DNA from: Mariniphaga sp041686935
GTDB taxonomy: Bacteria; Bacteroidota; Bacteroidia; Bacteroidales; Prolixibacteraceae
Length of the DNA: 64,000 bases
Assembly: GCA_041686935.1 (NCBI GenBank)
Contig: JAWLCW010000027.1
Span: 9,318 to 73,317 of the forward strand
Reading direction: 5' to 3'
Shown here one piece after another: positions 1 through 7,461 of the stretch. The notes beneath the pieces were generated by a model. That model was not told the origin of the DNA. It did no database searches and was given only the letters and a program-made list of their open reading frames with translations. Numbering within the stretch: position 1 is the first letter of the stretch; every line of letters starts with the position of its first letter. The position numbers and the translations under genes are program-made.

Positions 1-1
1 A

Positions 2-172
2 TGGATGCAGACAAAAAGCCCGGCCTATCTGGACCAGTTCAGCTTAGATTTGGTTGGAAAGTGGTTAACTGAAAGAGGCTTATCCGCAGACGAAAAAACG
101 CTTTACGCTCTGGATGAATTCTTGGCAGAGATCAAGTGGGAATACATTAAAGGAGTTTGTCATGAGCAGTAG
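2..172 (+). CDS. C-terminal part of an unrecognised protein, cut by the window edge
   Basis: An open frame runs from base 2 to a TAG at 170-172 and gives about 56 residues ending EIKWEYIKGVCHEQ. It is hydrophilic, with several acidic and aromatic residues, and has no membrane segment. No family is recognised. Its last 11 bases overlap the start of the next gene (ATG at 162), which is typical of translational coupling, so it is probably the upstream member of the same small operon. The start lies outside the window. Confidence 0.5.
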   Translation, partial: WMQTKSPAYLDQFSLDLVGKWLTERGLSADEKTLYALDEFLAEIKWEYIKGVCHEQ

Positions 173-353
173 CAGATATGAAAACTTTCAGGCTGTGAGT
201 ATTTTATTGGTTATGTTTGGAGTGGGGGCAGCCGCCCTCTCTCCTTCCATTTTAATCAAAAAAATTAGTACAACCGTTACAGGGTTGATAGTTTTTATCA
301 ATTTGGTTATGAGTATTTTAAGTATAATCGCAAAAATCAGGAGAGATGGGTAA
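162..353 (+). CDS. Small membrane protein of unknown function
   Basis: The frame stays open upstream to 114, but the ATG at 162 is the better start because AAAGGAG lies just before it and it overlaps the upstream stop by 11 bases. The 63-residue product begins MSSSRYENFQAVS and has two hydrophobic stretches (about residues 11-28 and 36-54) followed by a basic tail, KIRRDG. A two-helix inner-membrane protein is likely. Its stop overlaps the start of the next gene (ATG at 346) by 8 bases, so the three genes form one tightly coupled operon. It could be a holin-like or accessory membrane partner of the neighbours, but nothing in the sequence proves this. Confidence 0.55.
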   Translation: MSSSRYENFQAVSILLVMFGVGAAALSPSILIKKISTTVTGLIVFINLVMSILSIIAKIRRDG

Positions 354-795
354 AAAGAAATATAAAGCAGTATTGAAAAAATCAGAACGGTTGTCAGCAG
401 ACGAAGTTTTACAAATTTTGGTCTCAAGATATTTACGGGTTCAGAATGCGAAGATTCCGGAAAAGAGAGAAATTCCGAAAGTGGAAAAACAGGTTTATCA
501 CAGCATTACAGATTACAATAAAGATATGCGAGCCGTGAACCTTGCCAGGAATTTTAACAACAGGGTGCAGAACCGAAAGGACAAACAGAAAACCTTGCTA
601 GATAAGATTGAACGAGCAATCACTTCTTTTCTCCCGAAATACAAATGGTTTATTGTGAATGTTCGGGGCAGCCAATATGCTGTTGGCATTTCAACTTCGG
701 ATTGGGGCGGCGGTGATAGCCACTTCTGGCTAAAAAAGTATTTTCCCGATGGAGCAAACAGTAAGTTGCATGAATTGAAGCATTCGGTGACATAA
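346..795 (+). CDS. Hypothetical protein whose C-terminus recurs twice elsewhere in the window
   Basis: A basic 149-residue protein with no signal peptide and many Lys/Arg in the N-terminal two-thirds (AVLKKSERLSADEV, RKDKQKTLLDKIERA). The C-terminal third reads like a compact domain: KWFIVNVRGSQYAVGIS, then DWGGGDSHFWLKKYFP and a final NSKLHELKHSVT. The family is not recognised. The last 31 residues have close in-frame relatives at 31010-31108 and 47312-47407, where only the 3' end of the gene remains. The gene overlaps its upstream neighbour by 8 bases and ends 11 bp before the convergent kinase gene, so it marks the edge of the sugar-catabolism region. It may belong to a multicopy or mobile gene family. 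Confidence 0.6.
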   Translation: MGKKKYKAVLKKSERLSADEVLQILVSRYLRVQNAKIPEKREIPKVEKQVYHSITDYNKDMRAVNLARNFNNRVQNRKDKQKTLLDKIERAITSFLPKYKWFIVNVRGSQYAVGISTSDWGGGDSHFWLKKYFPDGANSKLHELKHSVT

Positions 796-806
796 TTCAG
801 AATAGT

Positions 807-2216
807 TCAATTGAGTATATCAAAAATTTTTACAAGTGCATCTTCTTTCCCGACATTTCCCGGGAAAATTATATACATTAAACCAGGAAATAAACTTTCT
901 TCCCCAGCTTTCCATACAGGAACACCAGGAAGAATTTGTCCCATAACCATAGCTCGTTTAATCCTTAGTGCATCCGTTGCAATATGACTGGAAGTTACTC
1001 CTCCTTTAGCAACCAAAAAACGTGGTTTTGTCCGGATTTCATTCATTATGCTTACAAGAATTGAAGATACCCGATTAGAAATATTAAGGTTTGAATCAGA
1101 ATCATAACCTTGAACCAGTTTCCTACTGGTAAATATAACCACATCGATACCTTTTTTTATTTTATTTTCTGTTAACTCAGCAATTAATTGAATTTGCGAT
1201 TTCATGTTTGTATTTTCCAAGAGTTCAAGTAGATTGACTTCTATTGGAAATATTGATGTATTTTCAATTAAGCATTCCAGTTGTTTTGTTGTCTTGGGAA
1301 CATATGACCCCACGATGAAAAGTCCTCCGACTTTATGATTCCCGGCCATTTCTTTTGGTCTGAGAAGTTCTCGTGTGCTTAGTCCAGCCCGGATCTGCAC
1401 AAAAGAGGCTGCGGTACGGTAAAGAAATCGTTTACCTTTATTTTCGGCATTTAGAAGCGCACTGACAAATACTTCCATATCCCTAAGTGTTATTGAGTTA
1501 ACAATACACACGGTGCCATTTTCAAGCCCCATAAGTTTAGTAAATACCTTTTCAGGTCCGCCAATCCGGATTTCATCGATTGAAACCGAAATTACATCTT
1601 CGGATTTCACTTTTCCTTTGGTTTTTTCCTCCACCCAATTTTTAAGATTCGCATTTGTATAACCAAAATAATTATCTTTGGCAAAAGGTGTTTCATCTGC
1701 AGGAATTAACCATTCATTTTGTTCCACCCATTGAATATCATCAATAGTTAGACGCCCCCCTTCCAAAAAATACGGAATTACTAAATAACCGTCAATATCT
1801 TGTTCAAAAGTTGAAACAAGGGCATCTACTTCCTCAGGGTAATGGCCTCTTAATGTGGAATCACTTCTGCTTACAACAACAAAAGGGCGTTTGGCTTTTT
1901 TTGAAGCAGTTACAAGATTCCGTCCAATTTCCATATTTAGATTTTGTGCTTCTTTTACCGGCAAACTTCTGGAATTGGTTAAGATGTAAAATAAATCAGG
2001 TTTTTGATGTAATTCTTTTTCTAATATTTCTGTTGACCAGGAGGTTAATACAGATATATCATAAACTGTTTGGGTACCGGTTGGGTCATCGTCGAGTACT
2101 ACTATGGTATGGCCACTGTGTTTAACTTGTCTCTGAATTTCAGGCAAAAATGAATTCGGCCACTCCGGGACTTGCCTATTGAGGATAGTTTTCTTTTTAA
2201 TTCGATTTGCTTTCAT
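807..2216 (-). CDS. Four-carbon acid-sugar kinase family protein (DUF1537)
   Basis: A 469-residue protein of the DUF1537 kinase family, which phosphorylates sugar acids such as D-threonate, 3-oxo-tetronates and 3-oxo-isoapionate with ATP. The N-terminal substrate domain carries the hallmark VVLDDDPTGTQTV (about residues 39-51) and SRSDSTLRGHYP. The C-terminal nucleotide-binding domain carries FLVAKGGVTSSHIA and PVWKAGEESLFPGLMYIIFPGNVG. The length is normal for the family. Its ATG overlaps the stop of the racemase-fold gene by 4 bases, so the two are translationally coupled. It is the last gene of the GntR-controlled operon. The exact substrate cannot be read from sequence; the transketolase pair in the operon argues for a keto-sugar acid or a product derived from one. 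Confidence 0.88.
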   Translation of the reverse strand: MKANRIKKKTILNRQVPEWPNSFLPEIQRQVKHSGHTIVVLDDDPTGTQTVYDISVLTSWSTEILEKELHQKPDLFYILTNSRSLPVKEAQNLNMEIGRNLVTASKKAKRPFVVVSRSDSTLRGHYPEEVDALVSTFEQDIDGYLVIPYFLEGGRLTIDDIQWVEQNEWLIPADETPFAKDNYFGYTNANLKNWVEEKTKGKVKSEDVISVSIDEIRIGGPEKVFTKLMGLENGTVCIVNSITLRDMEVFVSALLNAENKGKRFLYRTAASFVQIRAGLSTRELLRPKEMAGNHKVGGLFIVGSYVPKTTKQLECLIENTSIFPIEVNLLELLENTNMKSQIQLIAELTENKIKKGIDVVIFTSRKLVQGYDSDSNLNISNRVSSILVSIMNEIRTKPRFLVAKGGVTSSHIATDALRIKRAMVMGQILPGVPVWKAGEESLFPGLMYIIFPGNVGKEDALVKIFDILN

Positions 2217-3013
2217 CTGTAAATTAATATCTCCTTAACTCTTTGAAACCCTGATTCACCCGATGTCAACACTTCAATCCCAAATTCCTTTTCAGGGTTG
2301 GGATAACTGAATTTAAAAACCGACATGGAAAGTTGCGCAAGCACAACAATGTCTGCTTTGTCGTTTATTTGCGCTGAACGAATTGCCCGGGCAATAACCT
2401 CGTTGTGTCCTTTAATATCGCCGTTCCCCAGTAGTTCAAATGCTTCTTCAACAGTAGTGCCTGAAAAAGTGACAGATTTGTTCAGTCGATTTGCAGTTTC
2501 ATACAGAAGGTCCTGAGTGCTTTTTACCGTTGGGCCATGAGTGGCAATTACCAGAATTTTCCCTTCAGTTTGAACCGCCTGGTCCATCATTGCTTGGTCA
2601 ATTTGCATAACCGGGACATTTAAAGGCTCCATGCTCCGTTTCACCTGTTGGAATGCTTTATTCATGGTAGAGCATGATATTAGAATTGCATCCACCTGGA
2701 ACAAATCATATAATTCATGGGCGTATCGTTCAAACAAATCGATGTTTATCTGGGGTGGACAAGGTTCTCCTTTTTTATGGGCCTGCATAAAATTTAACTG
2801 CACAGCTTCATTTCCTACATTAATGATTTTAACTCCCGGTAAAATCATTTTTCCAAACCAGGTACTCCAAAGGCTTGTCCAACTTGATCCGTTTATAACT
2901 CCAAGTTTTTTCCCCTGCAGCCTTTTGTCTGCTGCCTCCTCAAAACCAAGAGTTGGAACTCCAGTGATTTTCATATAGTTCCCAAACAATTCTATTGGGT
3001 TAACTTCTCCCAT
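2213..3013 (-). CDS. Asp/Glu racemase-fold protein with a single candidate catalytic cysteine
   Basis: A 266-residue cytoplasmic protein of the aspartate/glutamate racemase superfamily, which includes maleate isomerase, arylmalonate decarboxylase and hydantoin racemase. The first catalytic-cysteine strand is clear: VDAILISCSTMN, Cys114. At the place of the second catalytic cysteine the sequence reads IVVLAQLSMSVF (about residues 222-233), with no Cys. A two-base racemase reaction is therefore unlikely; isomerase, lyase or decarboxylase chemistry on a sugar acid is possible. It sits between the transporter and the DUF1537 kinase and overlaps the kinase by 4 bases. Asp/Glu-racemase-like genes beside DUF1537 kinases suggest a step acting on the same acid-sugar intermediate, but the reaction is not assigned. 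Confidence 0.7.
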   Translation of the reverse strand: MGEVNPIELFGNYMKITGVPTLGFEEAADKRLQGKKLGVINGSSWTSLWSTWFGKMILPGVKIINVGNEAVQLNFMQAHKKGEPCPPQINIDLFERYAHELYDLFQVDAILISCSTMNKAFQQVKRSMEPLNVPVMQIDQAMMDQAVQTEGKILVIATHGPTVKSTQDLLYETANRLNKSVTFSGTTVEEAFELLGNGDIKGHNEVIARAIRSAQINDKADIVVLAQLSMSVFKFSYPNPEKEFGIEVLTSGESGFQRVKEILIYR

Positions 3014-3046
3014 AATAATTATTTTTTATAGCCTTTCACAAAAATT

Positions 3047-4336
3047 TCATTCAACTTTCATCCATCGGGATTTTACCATAAAAATTACAACCAAAATTGA
3101 AAAGGTAGATAACCCGCCAATAAACCAGAAAACATTAGTAAAATCGTTTGTCACATTTGTAAGGACACCTATTTCCTTTATCACAAAGGCAGAAAATCCT
3201 GTTTCGATAAAACCCACTAGTGCAGCGACAGAAGCAACACGAGTTTTAATTATATCCTGTTTAAATGCATGCTGATTTCCCAAGAATCCACCCAGTCCGA
3301 AAACAAAAAGGGCCAAAATGAAAACAGATAATCTAATTGAATTTAAATACGGAATACACAAAACCGGAATCATCAGCAGCCAAGCTCCGATAATAACTAT
3401 TTTTCTGGAATAAATTATAGACCTTTTCCCAGAAGCTAATTTTAATACAATTGCGCCTCCAATCCACAAACCGGCATCTTGCATCAGGTATATTATCATC
3501 AGGTTTTTTGCCAGTGTATTGTCATATGCCACACCTAAACCCTGAGTGAAAAAACTGGGAAGCCACTGGGTAATAAAGTAAAGTGAAGGAATTATACCGA
3601 GGCCCATAAGTGCCACAGCCCAAAATCCGGGTGCAGCAAGTATTCTGGTATAGGTATCCTTCATGTAAAAAAGTTTTTCTTTAAACGACACAATTGGTTC
3701 GGTAAATATCAGTGAAACAGCTGAATTCCAAGTTTCAGAGCGTAATTCGGGCTTCCTGAAAATAAGCAACCATGGAATTAACCAAAGAAAATCTGTTCCT
3801 CCTGCTAAAAAAAAGCCATACCGCCACGAAAAATTGTTTGCAAAATAAACAATAACAGGAGGTGCAACCAAAGTTGCCAGAAAAGCACCACTGGCAAAAA
3901 TTCCTGAAGCAAGACTACGCTCATTGGGAGGAAATATTCGTGAAATTATCATAAGACATATTGGAAAGTTTACCGCCTCAAGTATTCCGAGGGCAATGCG
4001 CAGCCCAAAAAGCTGATGGTATGAATTGGCAAATCCTGCCAAAGTAGTACTTAATCCCCAACCGATAACCATTATTGAAAAAAACAGTCGAATGTTTTTT
4101 ATTTTATCTGTTATCAACCCGATAATGGGATGAAAAAAAGCATAGGCGAAAACAAATGCTGACAATAAAACTCCTCTTTGAATATTATCCAAGCCAAAAT
4201 CCTTACTGATGGGATCAATTGCCAGACCAAGTGTCTGCCGGTCAAAATAATTAAGAAATGTGCCAAACATTAGAGTGAAAACAACAAACCACCTCCAGTT
4301 TCTGTGATACCAGCTACTTTTATTAATTTGCCTCAT
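3047..4336 (-). CDS. MFS transporter of the anion:cation symporter (ACS) type
   Basis: A 429-residue protein with about twelve hydrophobic segments. It begins with WRWFVVFTLMFGTFLNYFDRQTLG (first helix) and has the ACS-family pattern RIALGILEAVNFPICLMIISRIFPPNERS around helix 4. This branch of the major facilitator superfamily imports organic anions such as hexuronates, glucarate, galactonate and related sugar acids by proton symport. That fits the downstream acid-sugar kinase. The gene overlaps the end of the transketolase C-terminal subunit gene by 4 bases (ATGA junction), so it is in the same operon. It is the only inner-membrane sugar permease visible near the large hydrolase cluster. Confidence 0.85.
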   Translation of the reverse strand: MRQINKSSWYHRNWRWFVVFTLMFGTFLNYFDRQTLGLAIDPISKDFGLDNIQRGVLLSAFVFAYAFFHPIIGLITDKIKNIRLFFSIMVIGWGLSTTLAGFANSYHQLFGLRIALGILEAVNFPICLMIISRIFPPNERSLASGIFASGAFLATLVAPPVIVYFANNFSWRYGFFLAGGTDFLWLIPWLLIFRKPELRSETWNSAVSLIFTEPIVSFKEKLFYMKDTYTRILAAPGFWAVALMGLGIIPSLYFITQWLPSFFTQGLGVAYDNTLAKNLMIIYLMQDAGLWIGGAIVLKLASGKRSIIYSRKIVIIGAWLLMIPVLCIPYLNSIRLSVFILALFVFGLGGFLGNQHAFKQDIIKTRVASVAALVGFIETGFSAFVIKEIGVLTNVTNDFTNVFWFIGGLSTFSILVVIFMVKSRWMKVE

Positions 4337-5283
4337 TTATGTTTGCTTTTCTTTTTTATTACTGTTTTGGCTGCTTTTACTATATCATTGGGCTGCATAT
4401 TATGAATCGTAAACAGTTCTTCGATGCCACCACTTTCAATGAACCGATCGCGTACACCAACCTTGTAGGCCGGTACCGGAAATTCCAAGGCTAAAACTTC
4501 CAGAACAGCATCACCGAAACCCCCATTAATTGAAGCATTTTCAGCTGTGACAACACAACCGGTTTTTTTTGCCGAACTAACTATCAGATTCTCGTCAATA
4601 GGTTTAATAGAGGCAAGGTGAATCACTTCTGCATTTATTCCATCGTTTTGGAGAAGCTCTGCAGCCCGGATATTGAAATCAGTCATTATTCCAGTTCCGA
4701 GAAGGGATACATCACTGCCATTATTTATTACAACCCCTTTCCCCCACTCAAATTCATGATCATCTGAAAAAATTTCGGGCAATTCATAACGCGAAATTCT
4801 CCAGTAAACAGGTCCTTCTGTTTCCATTGCTTGGCGCATTATAGCTTTTAAATCGTTATTGCTGCAAGGGTCTGCAACAAGCATGTTGGGCATTGACCTC
4901 ATGATGGCAATATCTTCGATGGAGTTGTGTGAAGCACCTGCCCTACTTGTGGGAACTCCCACATAAGATCCTGGAATTTTCACATTTAACTTAGGATAGC
5001 AAATTGAAATAGCTATCTGATCCAAAGCACGACGTGAAGCAAAAACAGCAAATGTTGAAGGCACTGGGATAAATCCCTCGAATGCCAATCCCGCAGCTAC
5101 ACCAAACATATTTTGCTCAGCTATACCCATTTGAATAAAACGGTCAGGGAAATGCTTTTTAAATTCAGATGCTTTAGTTGATGTATGTAGATCGGCATCC
5201 AAAAAAATCATATTTTTATAATTCTGCCCCAACTCAACCAATGTTTTGGCAAATGCATTTCGCATTTCTTGTCTTTTATTCAT
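4333..5283 (-). CDS. Transketolase C-terminal subunit (split transketolase)
   Basis: A 316-residue protein containing the pyrimidine-binding and C-terminal domains of a transketolase. Visible motifs are FIQMGIAEQNMFGVAAGLAFEG, where the Glu should activate the thiamine diphosphate ring, and PGSYVGVPTSRAGASHNSIEDIAIMRSMPN. The thiamine-diphosphate phosphate-binding half is encoded by the preceding gene, 18 bp away. Split transketolases of this kind are found in dedicated sugar pathways; the AptA/AptB apulose-4-phosphate transketolase is one characterised example. Here the protein would transfer or release a two-carbon unit from a phosphorylated ketose made by the operon. It could instead serve the general pentose-phosphate pathway, but the operon context makes that less likely. 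Confidence 0.9.
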   Translation of the reverse strand: MNKRQEMRNAFAKTLVELGQNYKNMIFLDADLHTSTKASEFKKHFPDRFIQMGIAEQNMFGVAAGLAFEGFIPVPSTFAVFASRRALDQIAISICYPKLNVKIPGSYVGVPTSRAGASHNSIEDIAIMRSMPNMLVADPCSNNDLKAIMRQAMETEGPVYWRISRYELPEIFSDDHEFEWGKGVVINNGSDVSLLGTGIMTDFNIRAAELLQNDGINAEVIHLASIKPIDENLIVSSAKKTGCVVTAENASINGGFGDAVLEVLALEFPVPAYKVGVRDRFIESGGIEELFTIHNMQPNDIVKAAKTVIKKKSKHK

Positions 5284-5301
5284 AAAATTTTCAAGTTTAG
5301 A

Positions 5302-6210
5302 TTACTCTCCACCATAAAATGACTCCTTAGGTTTATCTTCATTTAATTTTGAATAACCTATCTCAGGTTTCTTATAGGTTTTTGACATTTCCAAAATCAT
5401 CTCATTGGCTGTTTCAGGGTCGGGTGCATGGGTGTGCCACTTATAATTAAACTCAGCTCTTTCAATCCCTTTCCCTTTAACCGTATGTGCTATAATTACA
5501 TTTGGTTTTCCATTGGCTGTAATCCATCGTGCTTTATGAAAAACTTTCAAAAGTGCTTCTATATCATGCCCGTCAACTTCATGAACATTCCAGCCAAAGG
5601 CTTTCCATTTGTCGGCAAAGGGTTCTATTGACATCATCTGCCACAACATACCTTTAGCCATTACTTTATTGTAATCAACAATTGCAATTAAATTGTCGAG
5701 GTGATAATGTGCAGCAGACATAGCCGCCTCCCAAACATTACCTTCATTGCATTCACCATCACCAACCAAACAATACACTCTGGATCGTGGATTTTCCTTT
5801 TGTCTTAATCCCAAAGCCATTCCCACTGCAACCGACAATCCCATACCCAACGGCCCGCCTGAAGCTTCAATGCCGGGAGCGCTCAAAATATGTGTATGGC
5901 CTTCCAGTCCGCCTGGTTCGCAGTATTCATATATTTTTTCTTCAGGATAAAAACCACGAAGTGCAAGTGCTGCATACATTGCTGGAGAGCCATGAGCTTT
6001 AGACAAAACAAACCGGTCACGTGATTCCATTTTTGGTTGTTCAGGATCGAGTTTCATTTCCTTAAAATATAATACAGAAATTATTTCAGCGAGAGATAAT
6101 GAACCACCAATATGCCCCCATCTGCTGCAGGTAATCATTTCTACCGATAACCTTCTAATTTGATAAGCTTTGTCTTCTAAATATTCAATTTCATTTTGAG
6201 AATATTTCAT
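5302..6210 (-). CDS. Transketolase N-terminal subunit (thiamine-diphosphate binding)
   Basis: A 302-residue protein covering the phosphate-binding half of a transketolase. It has HIGGSLSLAEIISVLYF, then DRFVLSKAHGSPAMYAALALRGF, then the thiamine-diphosphate/metal motif VGDGECNEGNVWEA followed by VDYNKVMAKG. A typical KGKGIE segment lies before the C-terminus. It pairs with the adjacent C-terminal subunit to form an active enzyme. The start codon lies 12 bp downstream of the GntR regulator stop, so the two transketolase genes are the first enzymes made from the operon. Confidence 0.9.
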   Translation of the reverse strand: MKYSQNEIEYLEDKAYQIRRLSVEMITCSRWGHIGGSLSLAEIISVLYFKEMKLDPEQPKMESRDRFVLSKAHGSPAMYAALALRGFYPEEKIYEYCEPGGLEGHTHILSAPGIEASGGPLGMGLSVAVGMALGLRQKENPRSRVYCLVGDGECNEGNVWEAAMSAAHYHLDNLIAIVDYNKVMAKGMLWQMMSIEPFADKWKAFGWNVHEVDGHDIEALLKVFHKARWITANGKPNVIIAHTVKGKGIERAEFNYKWHTHAPDPETANEMILEMSKTYKKPEIGYSKLNEDKPKESFYGGE

Positions 6211-6222
6211 TATCTTTATTTT

Positions 6223-6915
6223 TTATCTAAAGGTACTCATCAATTGAATTAAAAATTCCTTAAGCCGGGTCAGATGCAACTCCATATGTTGGGCAGCCTC
6301 TTCTGGTTTGTTTTGAATAATTGTATCACCTATAATAGTATGTTCTTGAATTGCCTTTTCAATTCTGCCTTCAATTGCCATAATGCCAAATTTAATCCTA
6401 TGCCACTGAATATTTAATCTTTCAATTAATTGCTTTGCCCGTTTGTTATCAGCAAGCTGAAACAGAATTTTATGAAATTGTATATCTAAAGAGATCCACT
6501 TGTCTAATCGTTCCTTTTCTTCGGTACCGACAAACTTTGAATCTTTTAACTGATTCATCTCAATTAATAAATCACTTAGTTGGTCTTTTAAATTTTTATT
6601 GTTACTGGATGCTGCTTTTTTAGCAATTTTGGATTCAATCGCAATTTTTAAATCAAAAATCTCTTCAATATCGTGAAGAGATAGATAATAAATTCGTTTC
6701 ATTCTGCCTGTGGTTTCTATCAGTCCTTCAACTTCAAGGCGTTTTAGTGCTTCCCTTACAGGTGTTCTACTAATTCCGAATTCCTGCGAGAGAGAAAGTT
6801 CAGTTACGACTTCACCAGGTTTTAAATAACCTTTGATGATATTCTCCAAAATTGTTTCATAGGCTGTTAGTTGAGAATATTGCTTGTTAACTTTAATCAT
6901 TTTTGTTTTGCTCAT
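6223..6915 (-). CDS. GntR-family regulator, FadR subfamily with FCD domain
   Basis: A 230-residue transcription factor. The N-terminal winged helix-turn-helix has the GntR signature: YLKPGEVVTELSLSQEFGISRTPVREALKRLEVEGLIE (about residues 30-67, shown in part). The C-terminal FCD ligand/metal domain has Asp and His residues in the usual places: SLDIQFHKILFQLADN, QEHTIIGDTI and HMELHLTRL. It is the first gene of the acid-sugar operon and faces the hydrolase cluster across a 546-bp spacer with several TTGTnnACAA-type palindromes, the kind of site FadR-type proteins bind. Autoregulation and control of one or both divergent units is likely. The inducer is probably a sugar acid. Confidence 0.88.
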   Translation of the reverse strand: MSKTKMIKVNKQYSQLTAYETILENIIKGYLKPGEVVTELSLSQEFGISRTPVREALKRLEVEGLIETTGRMKRIYYLSLHDIEEIFDLKIAIESKIAKKAASSNNKNLKDQLSDLLIEMNQLKDSKFVGTEEKERLDKWISLDIQFHKILFQLADNKRAKQLIERLNIQWHRIKFGIMAIEGRIEKAIQEHTIIGDTIIQNKPEEAAQHMELHLTRLKEFLIQLMSTFR

Positions 6916-7003
6916 AAATTATTGCTTTAATATCTCAAAATGTTTATTAACTAAGTATAGAAATTTAATATTTTCAAAAATTAATTAAAACACAAATATA
7001 TAG

Positions 7004-7019
7004 TTTTTGAATACAAAAA
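7004..7019. promoter_or_regulatory. Palindrome upstream of the GntR operon, candidate operator
   Basis: The sequence TTTTTGAATACAAAAA has 6-bp inverted arms (TTTTTG/CAAAAA) around four bases. It lies just upstream of the minus-strand TATATTTG -7 candidate and 89 bp from the GntR start. It resembles the stronger palindrome at 7305-7320, which supports a shared binding protein, although A/T-run arms can arise by chance in such AT-rich DNA. Confidence 0.4.
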
Positions 7020-7304
7020 AATACAAAAAAATATACAATGGATTATTATTCGAGTTATTTTAATTTATCTCTCTCAACAGAAAAACGAAGTATCAAAATA
7101 ACAGTGATTGTTAAATTATTGATAATAAGCCTGGATTGTCATTTAGATTGCGCTATAATTCAAGAAATATTTTATTATTGATTTCAAGGTCAACTATACT
7201 TTTATTGAGATTGAAAATTCGCATTAAGTCATACAGGTATTAAATTTTATTCTTTTCAACAAATTTTTTCTGAAAGTTTTATCCTAAAAATTTTATTTGA
7301 ATAA

Positions 7305-7320
7305 TTTTTTGTACAAAAAA
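7305..7320. promoter_or_regulatory. Perfect 16-bp palindrome, candidate GntR operator
   Basis: TTTTTTGTACAAAAAA is a perfect palindrome centred on GTAC. Its TTGTACAA core matches the TTGTnnACAA layout of FadR-subfamily operators. It lies ten bases before a second site of the same type (7331-7342), so two regulator dimers could bind on the same face of the DNA about 24 bp apart centre to centre. Confidence 0.55.
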
Positions 7321-7330
7321 AATTTGTAAT

Positions 7331-7342
7331 ATTGTACACAAT
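7331..7342. promoter_or_regulatory. Second candidate GntR operator next to a -7 element
   Basis: ATTGTACACAAT has perfect ATTGT/ACAAT arms around two bases. It directly adjoins TAAATTTG (7342-7349), a plus-strand match to the Bacteroidota -7 consensus, 120 bp before the start of the 1325-aa surface protein. A regulator bound here would be expected to block that promoter. Confidence 0.55.
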
Positions 7343-7461
7343 AAATTTGTTTTTTTGTATTGTATTAAATTAAAATTATTGCGACAGAAAAATCAGGATA
7401 AGCAATCACATATTTGAATAGAATTATTTCTGTGTTTTATTAATTATTAAAATCAATCACT

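Larger units (their letters stand above)
6916..7461. promoter_or_regulatory. Divergent control region between the GntR operon and the hydrolase cluster
   Basis: This 546-bp spacer is strongly AT-rich and holds no credible gene. It contains at least three palindromes of the GntR/FadR type (7004-7019, 7305-7320, 7331-7342). A minus-strand TATATTTG (6993-7000) and a plus-strand TAAATTTG (7342-7349) both match the Bacteroidota -7 element TAnnTTTG. In neither case is a TTTG found at the usual 19-21 bp further upstream, so the promoter calls are tentative. The plus-strand -7 candidate abuts the 7331-7342 palindrome, so a regulator bound there would touch RNA polymerase. Confidence 0.6.
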
